DNA from: Candidatus Fermentibacteraceae bacterium
Lineage (GTDB): Bacteria; Fermentibacterota; Fermentibacteria; Fermentibacterales; JCC-6
Assembly: GCA_016744855.1 (NCBI GenBank)
Contig: JADGDO010000005.1
Span: 1 to 64,000, forward strand
Reading direction: 5' to 3'
DNA length: 64,000 nt
Below, in pieces: positions 1-9,400 of the stretch; position 1 is the stretch's first letter, and every line of letters starts with the position of its first letter. The notes under the pieces are model-generated. The model saw only the letters and a program-made list of their open reading frames with translations, was not told the DNA's origin and did not search any database. Made by a program: the position numbers and the translations under genes.

Positions 1-157
1 GCGCTGAAAGCATCTAAGTGCGAAACCTACCTCAAGATAAGACTTCCCGATCGAAAGATCCTCAAGGCCACTTGGAGACTACAAGTTTGATAGGTTGCAA
101 GTGTAAGCGCAGCAATGTGTTCAGCTGAGCAATACTAATCGGCCGTGAGGCTTCATC
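1..157 (+). rRNA. 23S ribosomal RNA, 3' end (partial)
   Basis: The first ~157 bases match the conserved 3' end of bacterial 23S rRNA: a GCTGAAAGCATCTAAG block at 4-19, then GTGTAAGCGCAGCAATG near 101-117, TACTAATCGGCCGTGAGGC near 133-152, and the closing TTCATCAC. The gene starts before the window. The exact 3' end is set only by similarity to known 23S ends and could be off by a few bases. It lies about 95 bases upstream of the 5S gene in the usual 23S-5S order. Confidence 0.95.
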
Positions 158-250
158 ACAAAAATATATTGTATCCTTCTGTTTTTGCGGTTTATAAGTT
201 TATCCCATTCAAATGTGAAAGAGCGGTGCATTTTGCACTTGCTAAGTCAT

Positions 251-369
251 TGCCTAGCGATAATGGCGGAGGAGCCCCACCCGTTCCCATTCCGAACACG
301 GTAGTTAAGTCCTCCAGCGCCGATGGTACTAGTTGGTCTCCGGCTGGGAGAGTAGGACATCGCCGGGCA
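251..369 (+). rRNA. 5S ribosomal RNA
   Basis: This is a ~119-base 5S rRNA with the conserved core CCCATTCCGAACACGG at 287-302, followed by AGTTAAG and the GAGAGTAGGACATCGCC region. The ends pair to form helix I: TGCCTAGCG at 251-259 with CGCCGGGCA at 361-369, with one A-C mismatch. It follows the 23S end and is closed by a strong terminator, so it is the last gene of an rRNA operon. Confidence 0.95.
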
Positions 370-380
370 TATAAATAAGA

Positions 381-416
381 AAGCCTCTGATCGAAAGATC
401 AGAGGCTTTTTTTTTG
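381..416 (+). terminator. Rho-independent terminator of the rRNA operon
   Basis: A perfect 12-bp stem (AAGCCTCTGATC at 381-392 and its complement at 397-408) with a GAAA tetraloop runs straight into a T tract at 407-415. It sits 12 bases after the 5S gene. A decayed version of the same stem recurs at about 1254-1287. Confidence 0.95.
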
Positions 417-434
417 CTTTTTTTACGAAAGAAC

Positions 435-463
435 TTGATTATTAATTATTAATATTGTATTAT
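435..463 (+). promoter_or_regulatory. Likely sigma-70-type promoter for the 512 gene
   Basis: TTGATT at 435-440 and TATTAT at 458-463 are separated by exactly 17 bases in a very AT-rich stretch. This sits between the rRNA terminator and a gene with a good ribosome binding site. It suggests the gene at 512 has its own promoter rather than depending on rRNA read-through. Inferred from consensus only. Confidence 0.55.
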
Positions 464-511
464 TAAAGCATATGAGCATTAAGCAGAATGATTTAATCAA
501 GGAGAACTAAA

Positions 512-1150
512 ATGATAAAGCAATTACTTGTACTAGCAATAGTTTTTTCTGGAGCAAATGCAGGACCAATAGAAATCGGTACAATGGAAGATGGTGGCAA
601 CCAGCCCTTTGATTGTTGAGGAGCTCTCCAACACTGCCAGGTGGTGGTATTGCAGGAAGACATTGGGACCGCATTCGAAATCAGTGAAATCACGTTTGTT
701 ATTGATCATTCATCTGGAGCCTCATATGTAAACGAGTTTACTCTCAGTTTGGCACATGTTGAAAGTGATCAGCTTACAAACACATTCACCGCTAACTATC
801 AAACGGCATCGCTGGTCGAAGTTTACTATACCGATTCGCTTGATCTCTCCGGTGAGAATGGAGATGAAATTTGCTTGGAATTGCAAACTCCATTTCAATA
901 CAATGGTCAAGATAATCTCCTTTTAGACATTAATTACCCGGATGGAAGTTGCTGGACTGCTGCCTATATGTGGGAAGCAGGCTCTGCCAGGTGCCTTACT
1001 GGTATGTTTCTGCCGGGTGGAAGTGCAGGATCAACAGGAGATCTTTTCGACAGTGTTCCGTACATGATACTTGAGGGCACTGAGAGCCTTGATCAGTGCA
1101 CTTTTGGCGCTATTAAAATAGAACTCGGTGGGATGGGAACCGACCAGTAA
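512..1150 (+). CDS. Secreted protein with an in-frame TGA at codon 36 (candidate selenoprotein, else nonsense-interrupted)
   Basis: ATG at 512 follows AAGGAG (499-504) with 7-base spacing. The first codons encode a clear signal peptide (MIKQLLVLAIVFSGANA, then GPIEIG). After Cys35 there is one TGA (617-619), and the same frame then continues openly for 176 codons to TAA at 1148-1150, giving 212 residues if TGA is read. The part after TGA has no signal peptide and no ribosome binding site of its own. It reads as a normal secreted beta-rich domain with several Cys, and there is no frameshift or second stop. A hairpin with an AGGT loop follows the TGA. I do not recognise the family, and no sorting domain is visible at the C-terminus. 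The TGA could be selenocysteine, read-through as Cys or Trp, or a nonsense mutation that has killed the gene. Neighbours give no functional clue. Confidence 0.65.
629..652 (+). promoter_or_regulatory. SECIS-like hairpin after the TGA at 617
   Basis: Positions 629-638 pair with 643-652 around a four-base loop AGGT (639-642), giving nine pairs (two G-U) with one C-A mismatch. The loop begins 20 bases after the last base of the TGA, with 19 nt between. Known bacterial SECIS elements have an apical loop about 16-37 nt after UGA with G at its start; the E. coli fdhF loop is AGGUCU at 17 nt. Folded by hand, so the significance of the stem is untested. Confidence 0.45.
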
Positions 1151-1199
1151 AATTACTACCTGCAGTTCATATAGAAGCGACTGATTGGAATCTTGATAT

Positions 1200-1287
1200 T
1201 TAGTGGTTTATCTCCGGTAGTGAGAGCAGGACATCACCTAACAAATAATAAGAAAGTCTCTGATCTAAAGAGTGGGAGCTGTTTTTG
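1200..1287 (+). pseudogene. Decayed copy of the 5S rRNA 3' end plus its terminator
   Basis: This stretch aligns with 330-416 of the real 5S and terminator. TCTCCGG, then GAGAG-AGGACATC, then AATAAGAAAG-CTCTGATC and TAAAGAG followed by a T-rich end recur in the same order and nearly the same spacing. Many substitutions break the helix I strand (CGCCGGGCA has become CACCTAACA) and the terminator stem. Weaker similarity may begin near 1171. The 5' half of the 5S is not recognisable. It looks like a remnant of an rRNA operon end left by an old duplication or rearrangement, with the 512 gene between the two copies. Confidence 0.7.
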
Positions 1288-1303
1288 TTCTAATGAAATG
1301 ACG

Positions 1304-2341
1304 TTAGAGAGATTGAGAATTTACAAGGTCAATTGCGTATTCAAGTACTGGGTCAATCCCGTGCGCAAAGTCTTCTTTGGTTGCTTCAACATATATATCC
1401 GGTGGAATACCGAACGATTCAACTGGCTCCTTGTCGACCGTCCGAAGGGACCATCCGGGTGCTCTGATCGCCCAACCGCCCACCAAATCAACAGTATAAC
1501 AGAAGGCTGCTGCGCCATTGGTAGTGTCACCAATAACAGTGACATTTTCCAGGCAGTTCAAAAATAGAGTGAAAGTTTCAGTTGCGCTGGCACATTCTCG
1601 GCCAATCAGAAGGTATACCTCTCCCTCGAAGAAAGTGGAATGATTGGGAAAGGTATAATACGGCAAATAGTTAACATCATCGTAGCCCGGACCATCTCGA
1701 CCGCGACTGAAAAACGCGAGTTCGGTGCTGCTGGTAAAACAACCGGCTAAATCCCTGCCGATCCAGCTGTTGCCACCACTGTTCATTCTCACATCAATTA
1801 TGATGGCTGGAACACCCTCACATAGTTCAACGTATTCTCTTGCACGCTCTACGTTGCAGCTGTCTCCCCATGAGTCAATGACAAAATACGGTAGTAACTC
1901 CGGATCACAGAATCCGACATTCTCTGTAAATCCGCTGAAACCGGCAGGCAAAAGATAATTAGAGTAAAGAACGGGGAAGTCATAATTACGGTTTATCGGA
2001 GGATTCGACCACTGCGGAAAGCATCGTGTACCGGAAGGATCGTACATGAAAATATGACGATCTCTGAGTTCTGCAAGCATTGGAAGGATGGCTTCTCTTA
2101 CGATATCTTCGTAGGAAACAGCCTCTTCGGCGAATATTGAATAAGTATAGAAAGCTTCTTTCCAATCGACACCCTTGAGTGTGAATTCTGGATAATCGCT
2201 TTCGTAGAGTTCCCAGACCTGACGGAAAAGAGAGTAGTTCTCGCTGACGTTGTTCGGTTCGACCGGGCTGTGAAAGCAACTGCACAGGCATACCAGAAGA
2301 GCAATGAGACCGATAATAAATGCGAAACGATGAATATTCAT
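1304..2341 (-). CDS. S41-family (tail-specific-like) serine peptidase, lipoprotein
   Basis: A 345-residue protein with an N-terminal hydrophobic segment ending in LCSC, which fits a lipobox with Cys22 as the lipidated residue. It would therefore be anchored in a membrane on the outside of the cytoplasm. The C-terminal half has S41 peptidase features: DVRMNSGG at about 183-190 and GRECASATETF at about 248-257, where Ser252 fits the catalytic Ser of the GxxxSAxE-type motif. I see no PDZ domain, so it resembles the compact S41 enzymes rather than CtpA-type proteases. Substrate unknown. The gene stands alone, convergent with the gene and rRNA remnant upstream on the plus strand, and divergent from the M42 gene. 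Confidence 0.8.
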   Translation of the reverse strand: MNIHRFAFIIGLIALLVCLCSCFHSPVEPNNVSENYSLFRQVWELYESDYPEFTLKGVDWKEAFYTYSIFAEEAVSYEDIVREAILPMLAELRDRHIFMYDPSGTRCFPQWSNPPINRNYDFPVLYSNYLLPAGFSGFTENVGFCDPELLPYFVIDSWGDSCNVERAREYVELCEGVPAIIIDVRMNSGGNSWIGRDLAGCFTSSTELAFFSRGRDGPGYDDVNYLPYYTFPNHSTFFEGEVYLLIGRECASATETFTLFLNCLENVTVIGDTTNGAAAFCYTVDLVGGWAIRAPGWSLRTVDKEPVESFGIPPDIYVEATKEDFAHGIDPVLEYAIDLVNSQSL

Positions 2342-2555
2342 ACTTACCTTGTCTCAGAAATACGTTTAGTATGACAACAATGAAAATATATATCGATTTA
2401 AAATACGGAACAATAGACTGTCGACTTAAGTGAAGAATGTAGAAAAAGCAATATGTATAAATGAATTTATCGGTTCTAAGATCTGGTCACCTCCTCGCCC
2501 TATCTGTTAGTATATATTCCATTGTCTTTAAACAATTAAAGTGAAGGAGAATATT

Positions 2556-3617
2556 TTGAACAAAGAATCAAAACAGTTTCTTGGAAAGCTTCTAAAGGAA
2601 TCAAGCCCATCTGGCTATGAAAACTCTGCTGCAACAATTTGGAGGGCGGAGGCCAAGAAGTTTAGTGATGAGGTTAAAGGCGATTACCACGGAAACTCAT
2701 ATGCCACCATTAACCCAAAAGGTAAGGTTTCAGTCTATATGTCAGGACATATCGATGAAATCGGTTTTATGATAAAATCAATCACTGAAAAGGGATTCCT
2801 GAAGATTGCTCCAATTGGCGGTGTCGATCCTCATGTGGTAGCTGGGCAGAGAGTTAATGTATACACCAAGAAGGGTTCCATTCTCGGTGTTCTCGGCAGA
2901 AAGGCTATTCATCTCCTTACTCCTGATGAACGCAAAAAGGTTACAGACATCAAGGACATGTGGATCGATATCGGTGTAAAGGACAAAAAGGAAGCCGAAA
3001 AGCTTGTTGAGATAGGTGATACTGCAACTATCGCTGTCGGGTTTGAGAAGCTGCGGAAATCAATTTATGTTGCAAGAGGATTTGATGACAGGGCTGGGTC
3101 ATTCGTTGTTCTCGAAGCCCTTAGAATGCTTTCTGAAGAAATGAACTTTTCACACAAGGTAACATCTGTTGCCACAGTCCAGGAGGAAATCGGAGTAAGG
3201 GGCGCTATTACAAGCTCCTTCAATGTTAATCCTCAGATCGGTTTTGCTGTTGATGTAACGCATACTTCGGATATGCCCGGTATCGACAAGGATCTTTTTG
3301 GAGATATCAAGCTTGGTGATGGTGCAATCATCGCTAGAGGTCCAAACATCAACCCGAGACTCTTTGAGCTTCTCGTGAAAACTGCTGAGGAAAACAAGAT
3401 TCCATACAAGGTAATTGCTGAAAGCAGAGGCACTGGTACAGATGCAAATGCAATTCAGCTTGCCAGAGGTGGTGTTGCAACTGCTCTTGTAAGTATTCCT
3501 AACAGATACATGCATACACCTGTTGAAGTTGTTTCTCTTGATGATGTAGAGAACTGCGCAAAACTCCTTGCAAAGACTATTGCAGCAATCAATAGTGCAG
3601 AGGATTTTATCATATAG
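2556..3617 (+). CDS. M42-family metallo-aminopeptidase
   Basis: The start is chosen as TTG at 2556 because AAGGAG (2544-2549) sits 6 bases before it; an in-frame GTG at 2541 would place that site inside the gene. The ~353-residue protein has the M42 metal-site signature: MSGHIDEIGF (His ligand near residue 65), RGFDDRAG (bridging Asp), VQEEIGVRGA (catalytic Glu and metal Glu), AVDVTHTSDMPG, and a C-terminal RYMHTPVEVV with the last His ligand. M42 enzymes are cytosolic, tetrahedral dodecameric aminopeptidases that trim peptides after proteasome or Lon-type breakdown, using two Zn or Co ions. A strong terminator follows immediately, so it is probably a single-gene unit. Confidence 0.9.
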   Translation: MNKESKQFLGKLLKESSPSGYENSAATIWRAEAKKFSDEVKGDYHGNSYATINPKGKVSVYMSGHIDEIGFMIKSITEKGFLKIAPIGGVDPHVVAGQRVNVYTKKGSILGVLGRKAIHLLTPDERKKVTDIKDMWIDIGVKDKKEAEKLVEIGDTATIAVGFEKLRKSIYVARGFDDRAGSFVVLEALRMLSEEMNFSHKVTSVATVQEEIGVRGAITSSFNVNPQIGFAVDVTHTSDMPGIDKDLFGDIKLGDGAIIARGPNINPRLFELLVKTAEENKIPYKVIAESRGTGTDANAIQLARGGVATALVSIPNRYMHTPVEVVSLDDVENCAKLLAKTIAAINSAEDFII

Positions 3618-3624
3618 CGATAGG

Positions 3625-3658
3625 AAGACCCCGGTTTCAGGCCGGGGTCTTTACTTTT
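3625..3658 (+). terminator. Terminator after the M42 peptidase gene
   Basis: AAGACCCCGG at 3625-3634 pairs perfectly with CCGGGGTCTT at 3642-3651 around a 7-base loop, followed by TTACTTTT. It lies 7 bases after the stop codon. Confidence 0.85.
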
Positions 3659-3734
3659 CAAACTGTCTACCCTAATCAATTATCAGAGTATTGAGACTTA
3701 GTTTCTCGAGGAGATCGATGCAGGGAAGGAAACT

Positions 3735-3962
3735 ATGAATGAACTAATAGCAGTTGGTGAATTTGAAAATCGAATTGAAGCGGAGATTGCTCAAGGGCTT
3801 CTCACCGATGCGGGAATAGAATCAATAATAAAGGCCGACGATTGTGGTGGAATGCTTATGGGTGTTTCTCTGATCCGCAAAGGGGGCATCAAAATAATGG
3901 TTTCGGGTGAAATGAGTGAGAAAGCCATCGATGTACTGTCCGTGCTTTCAGAAGAGGAGTGA
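3735..3962 (+). CDS. DUF2007 family small protein
   Basis: A 75-residue acidic protein. ATG at 3735 follows GGAAGGAAACT. The pattern (VGEFENRIEAEIAQGLLTDA, then GIESIIKADDCGGM, then GGIKIMVSGEMSEKAIDVL) fits the DUF2007 family, annotated as a putative prokaryotic signal-transducing domain. These are small ferredoxin-like-fold proteins that read as one repeat of about 70 residues; their role is unknown. There is no signal peptide or membrane segment. It lies between the M42 terminator and the NlpC/P60 gene 46 bases downstream, which may be co-transcribed. Confidence 0.75.
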   Translation: MNELIAVGEFENRIEAEIAQGLLTDAGIESIIKADDCGGMLMGVSLIRKGGIKIMVSGEMSEKAIDVLSVLSEEE

Positions 3963-4008
3963 ACTTTTTAGTTTTTGCGGGGTAGAACACTAAAAAGAAA
4001 GGTCCTTT

Positions 4009-4488
4009 ATGTTAAAAATTACTTTTTTGCTAATTGTTACAGCCTCGGTTCTCTTTGCTGAAACTACGCAAACTACGGAAACAGATATTGTTTCAGAAGT
4101 TACTGTGGAAGAGCATTCTGCCGTTATAGATGCAATTCTTGAGCAAGCTGAATCTTATCTCGGTGTTCCATATGTTTGGGGCGGGGCAGATGCAAATGGA
4201 TTTGACTGCAGTGGATTAACCTACAGGGTATTTAATGATAACGGTATAGAGTTACCAAGAACTGTTTCCGCCATTGAAGAAATCGGAACAGCAGTGAGCC
4301 GCGATAGTTTGCTGCCGGGAGACATTCTCATCTTCCACAACCCCACACATACAGGTATCTATATGGGAGAGGGGAACTTTATTCACTGTTCCTCTTGGCA
4401 AGACAGAGGCGTGGTTATAACAGAGATAACTCAGTCCAACTATGCCAGAAGATATCATTCGGCGGTAAGAATTATTCCCTCAGAATGA
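4009..4488 (+). CDS. NlpC/P60 family cell-wall hydrolase, secreted
   Basis: A 159-residue protein. Residues 1-17 form a signal peptide (hydrophobic core FLLIVTASVLFA), followed by a short acidic linker and an NlpC/P60 cysteine peptidase domain from about residue 42. Catalytic residues are visible: Cys67 in GFDCSGL, His114 in THTGIYMG, and a third polar residue likely His126 in FIHCSS. The PYVWGGADANGFDCSGL block is typical. NlpC/P60 enzymes cut the D-Glu to diamino-acid bond in peptidoglycan stem peptides, here presumably in the periplasm. There is no SH3 or LysM wall-binding domain, so it is a minimal enzyme. The gene is convergent with the ion-channel gene on the minus strand. Confidence 0.88.
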   Translation: MLKITFLLIVTASVLFAETTQTTETDIVSEVTVEEHSAVIDAILEQAESYLGVPYVWGGADANGFDCSGLTYRVFNDNGIELPRTVSAIEEIGTAVSRDSLLPGDILIFHNPTHTGIYMGEGNFIHCSSWQDRGVVITEITQSNYARRYHSAVRIIPSE

Positions 4489-4532
4489 CAGGTTGCTTAT
4501 TTCTGTAGGATTGATGTGTGAGCATATTACTC

Positions 4533-6419
4533 CTAATCCTCTGCCAGTACAATAATCATATCTGTTTCAGTGAATTGAACCATTTCACTCTTGTCGGGAT
4601 TTACCTGGATGCCATAGACCATCTCAGGGTTACTCTTCTGTGAAGTAATTCTGTAACCAAAGGCAATTTCATTCAATTCAGAAGCGCTATTCACTACAGT
4701 ATAGAAATTAACAGGTTCCTCGCAGGAAACATATCTCTTGACGGGTTTCAGATAGATTTCAGAACCTTCCGGATCGAACAGGTCCCAGAAGAGGGTACTA
4801 AGATCTTTGTTCTCTGATATCTGGGTGAGAAGCAGACTGAGTATCTGGTCGCTTACTATGTAGTCATCGGCTCCAGCAATCTGGGCAAGATTCCTATTTT
4901 GAACATCTCTCATCTCGCTGATAATTGAAAATGGCTGCCCGATTGATTGACCTATGTCTCTGATATGCAGCAGCGTCATTAAAGTGGAAGAATCAGCGGT
5001 TTGAACATCGAGATTATCTGAGTAGCTTAGAAGAATAATGTGATCGTACTGTTCGATTGAGAGAGCTTCCAGAACACTGCGATCGGTTGTGTCCCCCGGG
5101 ACATAGTTGATGGAAAGATTCTTTAGAGCAAGAGGAAGCTCCGGATCGCAGAGAGAGTCGTCTGCTACAAGAGTGAGGCTTGAATCCTGCTGAAGGTAGT
5201 TGGAAAGCTCTCTGATGATAATTGGTGCTCTCCAATTCCATCCCAGCATAACAATTTTGCGAGATGTATTCTCCTCATCGGGTAAATGGGAGATGGCACC
5301 AGGTTGTGTCTGTATATCCTGTTTTCCGGAGGGAACCACTGTATCATCGTCTTCAGATACTGCAATTACAGAGTCACTAGAGGATATAACAGTGTTCATC
5401 GGTGGGTTAAGAATTGCAGGGGCATTGTCGGGTTTTAACCCAATAACACTGCTGGTTTCATACATCAGAAGGGCTTCTGCGAACGTTTTACCGGTAAGCT
5501 TGGGTTCCTTCTGGAAATAGATCTCGTCCCCGTCGTAATCCAATAGTTCCTGATAAACAACAGAAAGACCTGACTGAAGGCATGTCTGAGCAGCCATTCT
5601 GGCAATGATATCTCCTGCTAGAATAACTTCAGCTTGGTCTCCACCAACAATCCTTGCCGCCTGGATGTTGTCAGGATCGCTTATCAGAGCTACCATGTGA
5701 ACGGGATTTTTTCTTTTATTAGATCCACCAGTGATTGCAAGCATAATCTTGATAACTTCCGGGTCAGGATTATCACAGTCAGGTGACAGAATAATTATTG
5801 ATTTAGAAGTGTGAAGACTTATCCTTTCCAGATCTCCCGGAACAACCGGTCTGCCAGTTCTGCAAACCACTCTGGTGTTTCTGAGATTCTCAACTTTCTC
5901 CCTAATCTCATCTTCCATTTCAATTTTATCTTTGTCTGCCATTATGGAGACACATGGGTTCTTTTGATTTTCATTTGCAATAGAGAGTTCGGAGATTATT
6001 GTGAAAACCTGCTCTGACCAGCCTAGAATAACGGTGTGTCCGGTTTCCACAATTCTTGACTTGCCTTTTCGAAGTGAATCAAGTTTTGCTTCAAGCCCGG
6101 TTGTAAGAATACCAATAAGTGTACTAAAAATGAAGATACCGCTGAATGTTACAAGCAGCATGCTCAAGAGGAATCCTACCCCTCCGGCATCTCCTCCAAT
6201 TGTTCCAGGGTCCATAGTTCTCATTAGACTCATCCAGAGCAGGGTGGGGAACCCCTCACCATCCGGTGCAGTTCCGCTGAGCATTATGATTGCCGAAAAA
6301 ATAACAATCAGTATTGCGGAGAGAACTCCCAACCAAAAGATCAAGCCAGCGGTTCCTCTGGACATCATTGTATCGAAAGCGTATCGGAACTTGTCTTTAC
6401 GGCTGAATTCGCGGCTCAT
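4533..6419 (-). CDS. CASTOR/POLLUX-like ion channel with RCK/TrkA-N-type domains
   Basis: A 628-residue protein. Two transmembrane helices near residues 24-48 and 80-106 flank a pore-like segment (TLLWMSLMRTMDPGTIGG, 59-76). A first nucleotide-binding RCK-type domain starts near HTVILGWSEQ (128-137) and a second near KIVMLGWNWRAP (about 388). The LGW-x pattern in place of the canonical GxGxxG is typical of the CASTOR/POLLUX/DMI1 family, known as calcium-gated or cation channels in plants, with bacterial homologs of about this length. Ion selectivity cannot be read here. It lies 48 bases downstream of the GGDEF-STAND gene on the same strand, so the two may be co-transcribed. Confidence 0.82.
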   Translation of the reverse strand: MSREFSRKDKFRYAFDTMMSRGTAGLIFWLGVLSAILIVIFSAIIMLSGTAPDGEGFPTLLWMSLMRTMDPGTIGGDAGGVGFLLSMLLVTFSGIFIFSTLIGILTTGLEAKLDSLRKGKSRIVETGHTVILGWSEQVFTIISELSIANENQKNPCVSIMADKDKIEMEDEIREKVENLRNTRVVCRTGRPVVPGDLERISLHTSKSIIILSPDCDNPDPEVIKIMLAITGGSNKRKNPVHMVALISDPDNIQAARIVGGDQAEVILAGDIIARMAAQTCLQSGLSVVYQELLDYDGDEIYFQKEPKLTGKTFAEALLMYETSSVIGLKPDNAPAILNPPMNTVISSSDSVIAVSEDDDTVVPSGKQDIQTQPGAISHLPDEENTSRKIVMLGWNWRAPIIIRELSNYLQQDSSLTLVADDSLCDPELPLALKNLSINYVPGDTTDRSVLEALSIEQYDHIILLSYSDNLDVQTADSSTLMTLLHIRDIGQSIGQPFSIISEMRDVQNRNLAQIAGADDYIVSDQILSLLLTQISENKDLSTLFWDLFDPEGSEIYLKPVKRYVSCEEPVNFYTVVNSASELNEIAFGYRITSQKSNPEMVYGIQVNPDKSEMVQFTETDMIIVLAED

Positions 6420-6467
6420 TGATTCTCCTCTTGAAATTTTTTATTTGAAAATATCGAACAGTGGAAA

Positions 6468-9400
6468 TTAATCATTGAGAAGCGGAATGGCAATTCCCCT
6501 TTCTCGGCAGCTGTTCAGAAAGAAAGCAATATCTGACCTCGATAGAATACTGTTGCGGACAGATTCCGAGTCAATCGCTGAAAGTTGCCCTGCTAATAGT
6601 TCAAGAGCTTTCTCCAGCACACTAATCCCCTCACTTGAATTGCCGTTTTTTTCCAGGGCAAGAAGAAGGTTACCATACATGTAAACTATCTCATCAGGTG
6701 CGGGGTTATTTGTCTCTGAAATTGATAGCTTTATTGTAGTGATAGCTTCGGTAAAAGAGGCAGGTTCTTCCTTGTGTGTGACAGGGTAAAGCATAAGAAC
6801 GCCCCTGAGATGACGCAGTATGCTGGAGAATTTGTGTTCTGTCTCGGAAGACGGCAATGCTGCAAGTATATTCCTGCAGCTATCAAAATCACCTACAGTA
6901 AGCAGTGCTTTAACTGTCTCCAATTGAGATTCGTACATCATTTCAATGCAATTGAGCTCAGAAAAAATTTCAGTAGCCTTTCGGAGATAATCTACCGCCT
7001 GATCTCCTTTTTGGTTCAGAAGTGATAGCTTCCCGAGACCAAATTGTCCGTATGCCATGCCCAGTTGATTCTCAATTTTGCTGTTAAGCTCAATGTACAT
7101 CTGGAAGTATCTTCTTGCCAGGTCCAGCATGTTGAGTTGTGTGTAAGATTCAGCCAGATTGTAGTATCCGATGGCAAGACCGAGTCGATCATCGAGTTTA
7201 CTGTTTAGCTTTATCACTTTTTTAAGAGTTTCCAGCATCGAGTTATAATCACCTTTTTGTGCGTAGATATCGTGCATGTTGTTCAGAATCACCGCTTCAC
7301 CAGTGGGGTCATTACCTTCAATACAGATATCCAGTCCCTTTACATAGTGCGCAAGTGCTTTGTCTGAAGAACCGGTTTCTGCTTCCAGATCAGCAAGTCT
7401 CGTGAAATACATACCCTCAATTACCGGTTTGTAGTTATTGTTTTCTTGATCCAGAAGTTTTCTTGCCTGTTCCAGTTTATCAGCAGCCTGTTTGAAACTG
7501 CATTGAATTCTATAGATGAAAGACAATCCCAGAAGCGCACCAAGCATATCATTAATGAGACTGCTTGGCCTTGTGCTCAGTGAAAAAGCTAATGTCAGTG
7601 TTTTATTGAAAAACTCAATTGCTTTCGGATACATGCTGCGTCTGTTGTAATTATCACCCAACCTGTGGTAAACTCCACACAAATCCGCAGGATCCTCTGT
7701 GAGAGTCAGAGCGAAGGTTAGGTGTTTCTCTGCAAGTTCTGCTTTTCCGGTTATCGAAAAGAGTATACCTATGTTAATGTGGGCCCTGAAGAAAGCTTCT
7801 GGGTCATCATCACCGGAAACAAGATTTAAGTATTCCCTGTACCAGTGGATGGATTCAGAGTGCAAGCCAGCACTGAAAGTAAGTTTTGCAGCTTGTTTCG
7901 AGTACCTTGCGGCCATAATTTGGTTTCCGCTATTACAGAAATGATGAGCAATCTCGGAAGCAAGAGGAAGTTCCGCTGATGCATCTGACACTCTGAGCAC
8001 TAGAGACTCGGCAGTTCTTTCATGAAGTTTGCGACGAAGAGATGGAGATATTCTGGATATCAGGTGGCTTCGCATAACTCCATAAGTAAAGCTGTATTTG
8101 CTTCCATCATCTTTCAGAAAACCTTTTACAACAAAACGATCTAGGATTTCAGCTAGTTCAAATTCTCTCATTGATGTTAGTTCTGTGAGCAGATTAAGGG
8201 TGAGCATCGTACCTGCAAGGGCTGCTCTTTTTAACACTCTCATTTCGCTTTCAGAGCAGTCTGAAAGCATCATTTCAACTATCGAGCAAACATCATCAGG
8301 GAGTTTCTGCTCTTCCGGCTCCACCCAGAGGCAGATATCTCCTTTACCGATTTTCAGCGAACCAGTTTCAACACACCAACTGATCAGTTTTCGTAAGAAA
8401 AGAGCATTTCCACCGCTTTGTCGCATCATATAGTCGAGTACATCAACAGGAACTCCTGGAGATTTCATTGCAAAGAAAACCATCGTTCTTACATTCAGTT
8501 TACTGAGAGGAGCAAGATGAATTTTATGGAAATTGATTCTGCTCCAGACAGGTTTCAACTGATTCCAGGTAGCCACATCTCTACTGATCGCTATATAAAA
8601 TATTTTTGCTTCCGGTACTGAGGAAATAACACTTCCTGCAAACTCGATACTTTCAGGAGAGGCCCACTGGAAATTGTCAATAATGAAGACAAGGGGTTTG
8701 ATATTGGATAATTCTCTGAGAATTATGCCTAGATCCCTGGTGTTTCTTGCCTTTTCTGCTAGCGGTACAGCAGATATTGTTCGGTGGGTTGTATTCAATG
8801 AATATTCACCAAGCTGCTCGGCTGTATAGCATTCGACAGGGCTCAGTGAATTTCTCAGTTTGTTCAAATTGATCTCTGAAAGGTCAGAAAGGGCATTCCT
8901 TAGTAAATCGAGAATAAGAGAGTTCTCTTCTTGATTAACAGCACTTGCTTGTGTTTTGTACACCGGGGTTTGTCTGAATCGGCAGTAGTTGAGAAGCTCA
9001 TCCACGAGCTTTGTTTTCCCAGTGCCCTGCAATCCTGTGATTAGACAAAAACCTGCGCGCTTGTTTGAATTGTCAAGAAGTTCTCTGAGTTGCCGGAGCT
9101 CATCTCGTCTGCCAACCATATGGGAGAAGTCGGGATCAACTTGCCGCTGAATTTTGAGATCGTCTGCAAGGACAAACCGCCCTCTGCCTGTATCCTTTGC
9201 CCTGTATAGGGCCTGATCCGCCATCGAAATCAGATCCGATAACTCACTGTCCGCCGGCTTGCTTTGAGCAATTCCGAGAGAAGCACTGATTTTTAAACCT
9301 CCTGGGAACTCTCTGCTTCCAAGTTCAAAAAGGAGTCTTTGTGCGAGATCAAGAGCAGAGTTCCCATCTGTGTCCGGAAGAATTACAACAAATTCATCAC

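Noticed and set aside
1193-1567. Plus-strand open frame across the 5S ghost and the S41 gene
   Set aside because: It runs antisense to the S41 peptidase gene and through the rRNA remnant, with no ribosome binding site or known domain.
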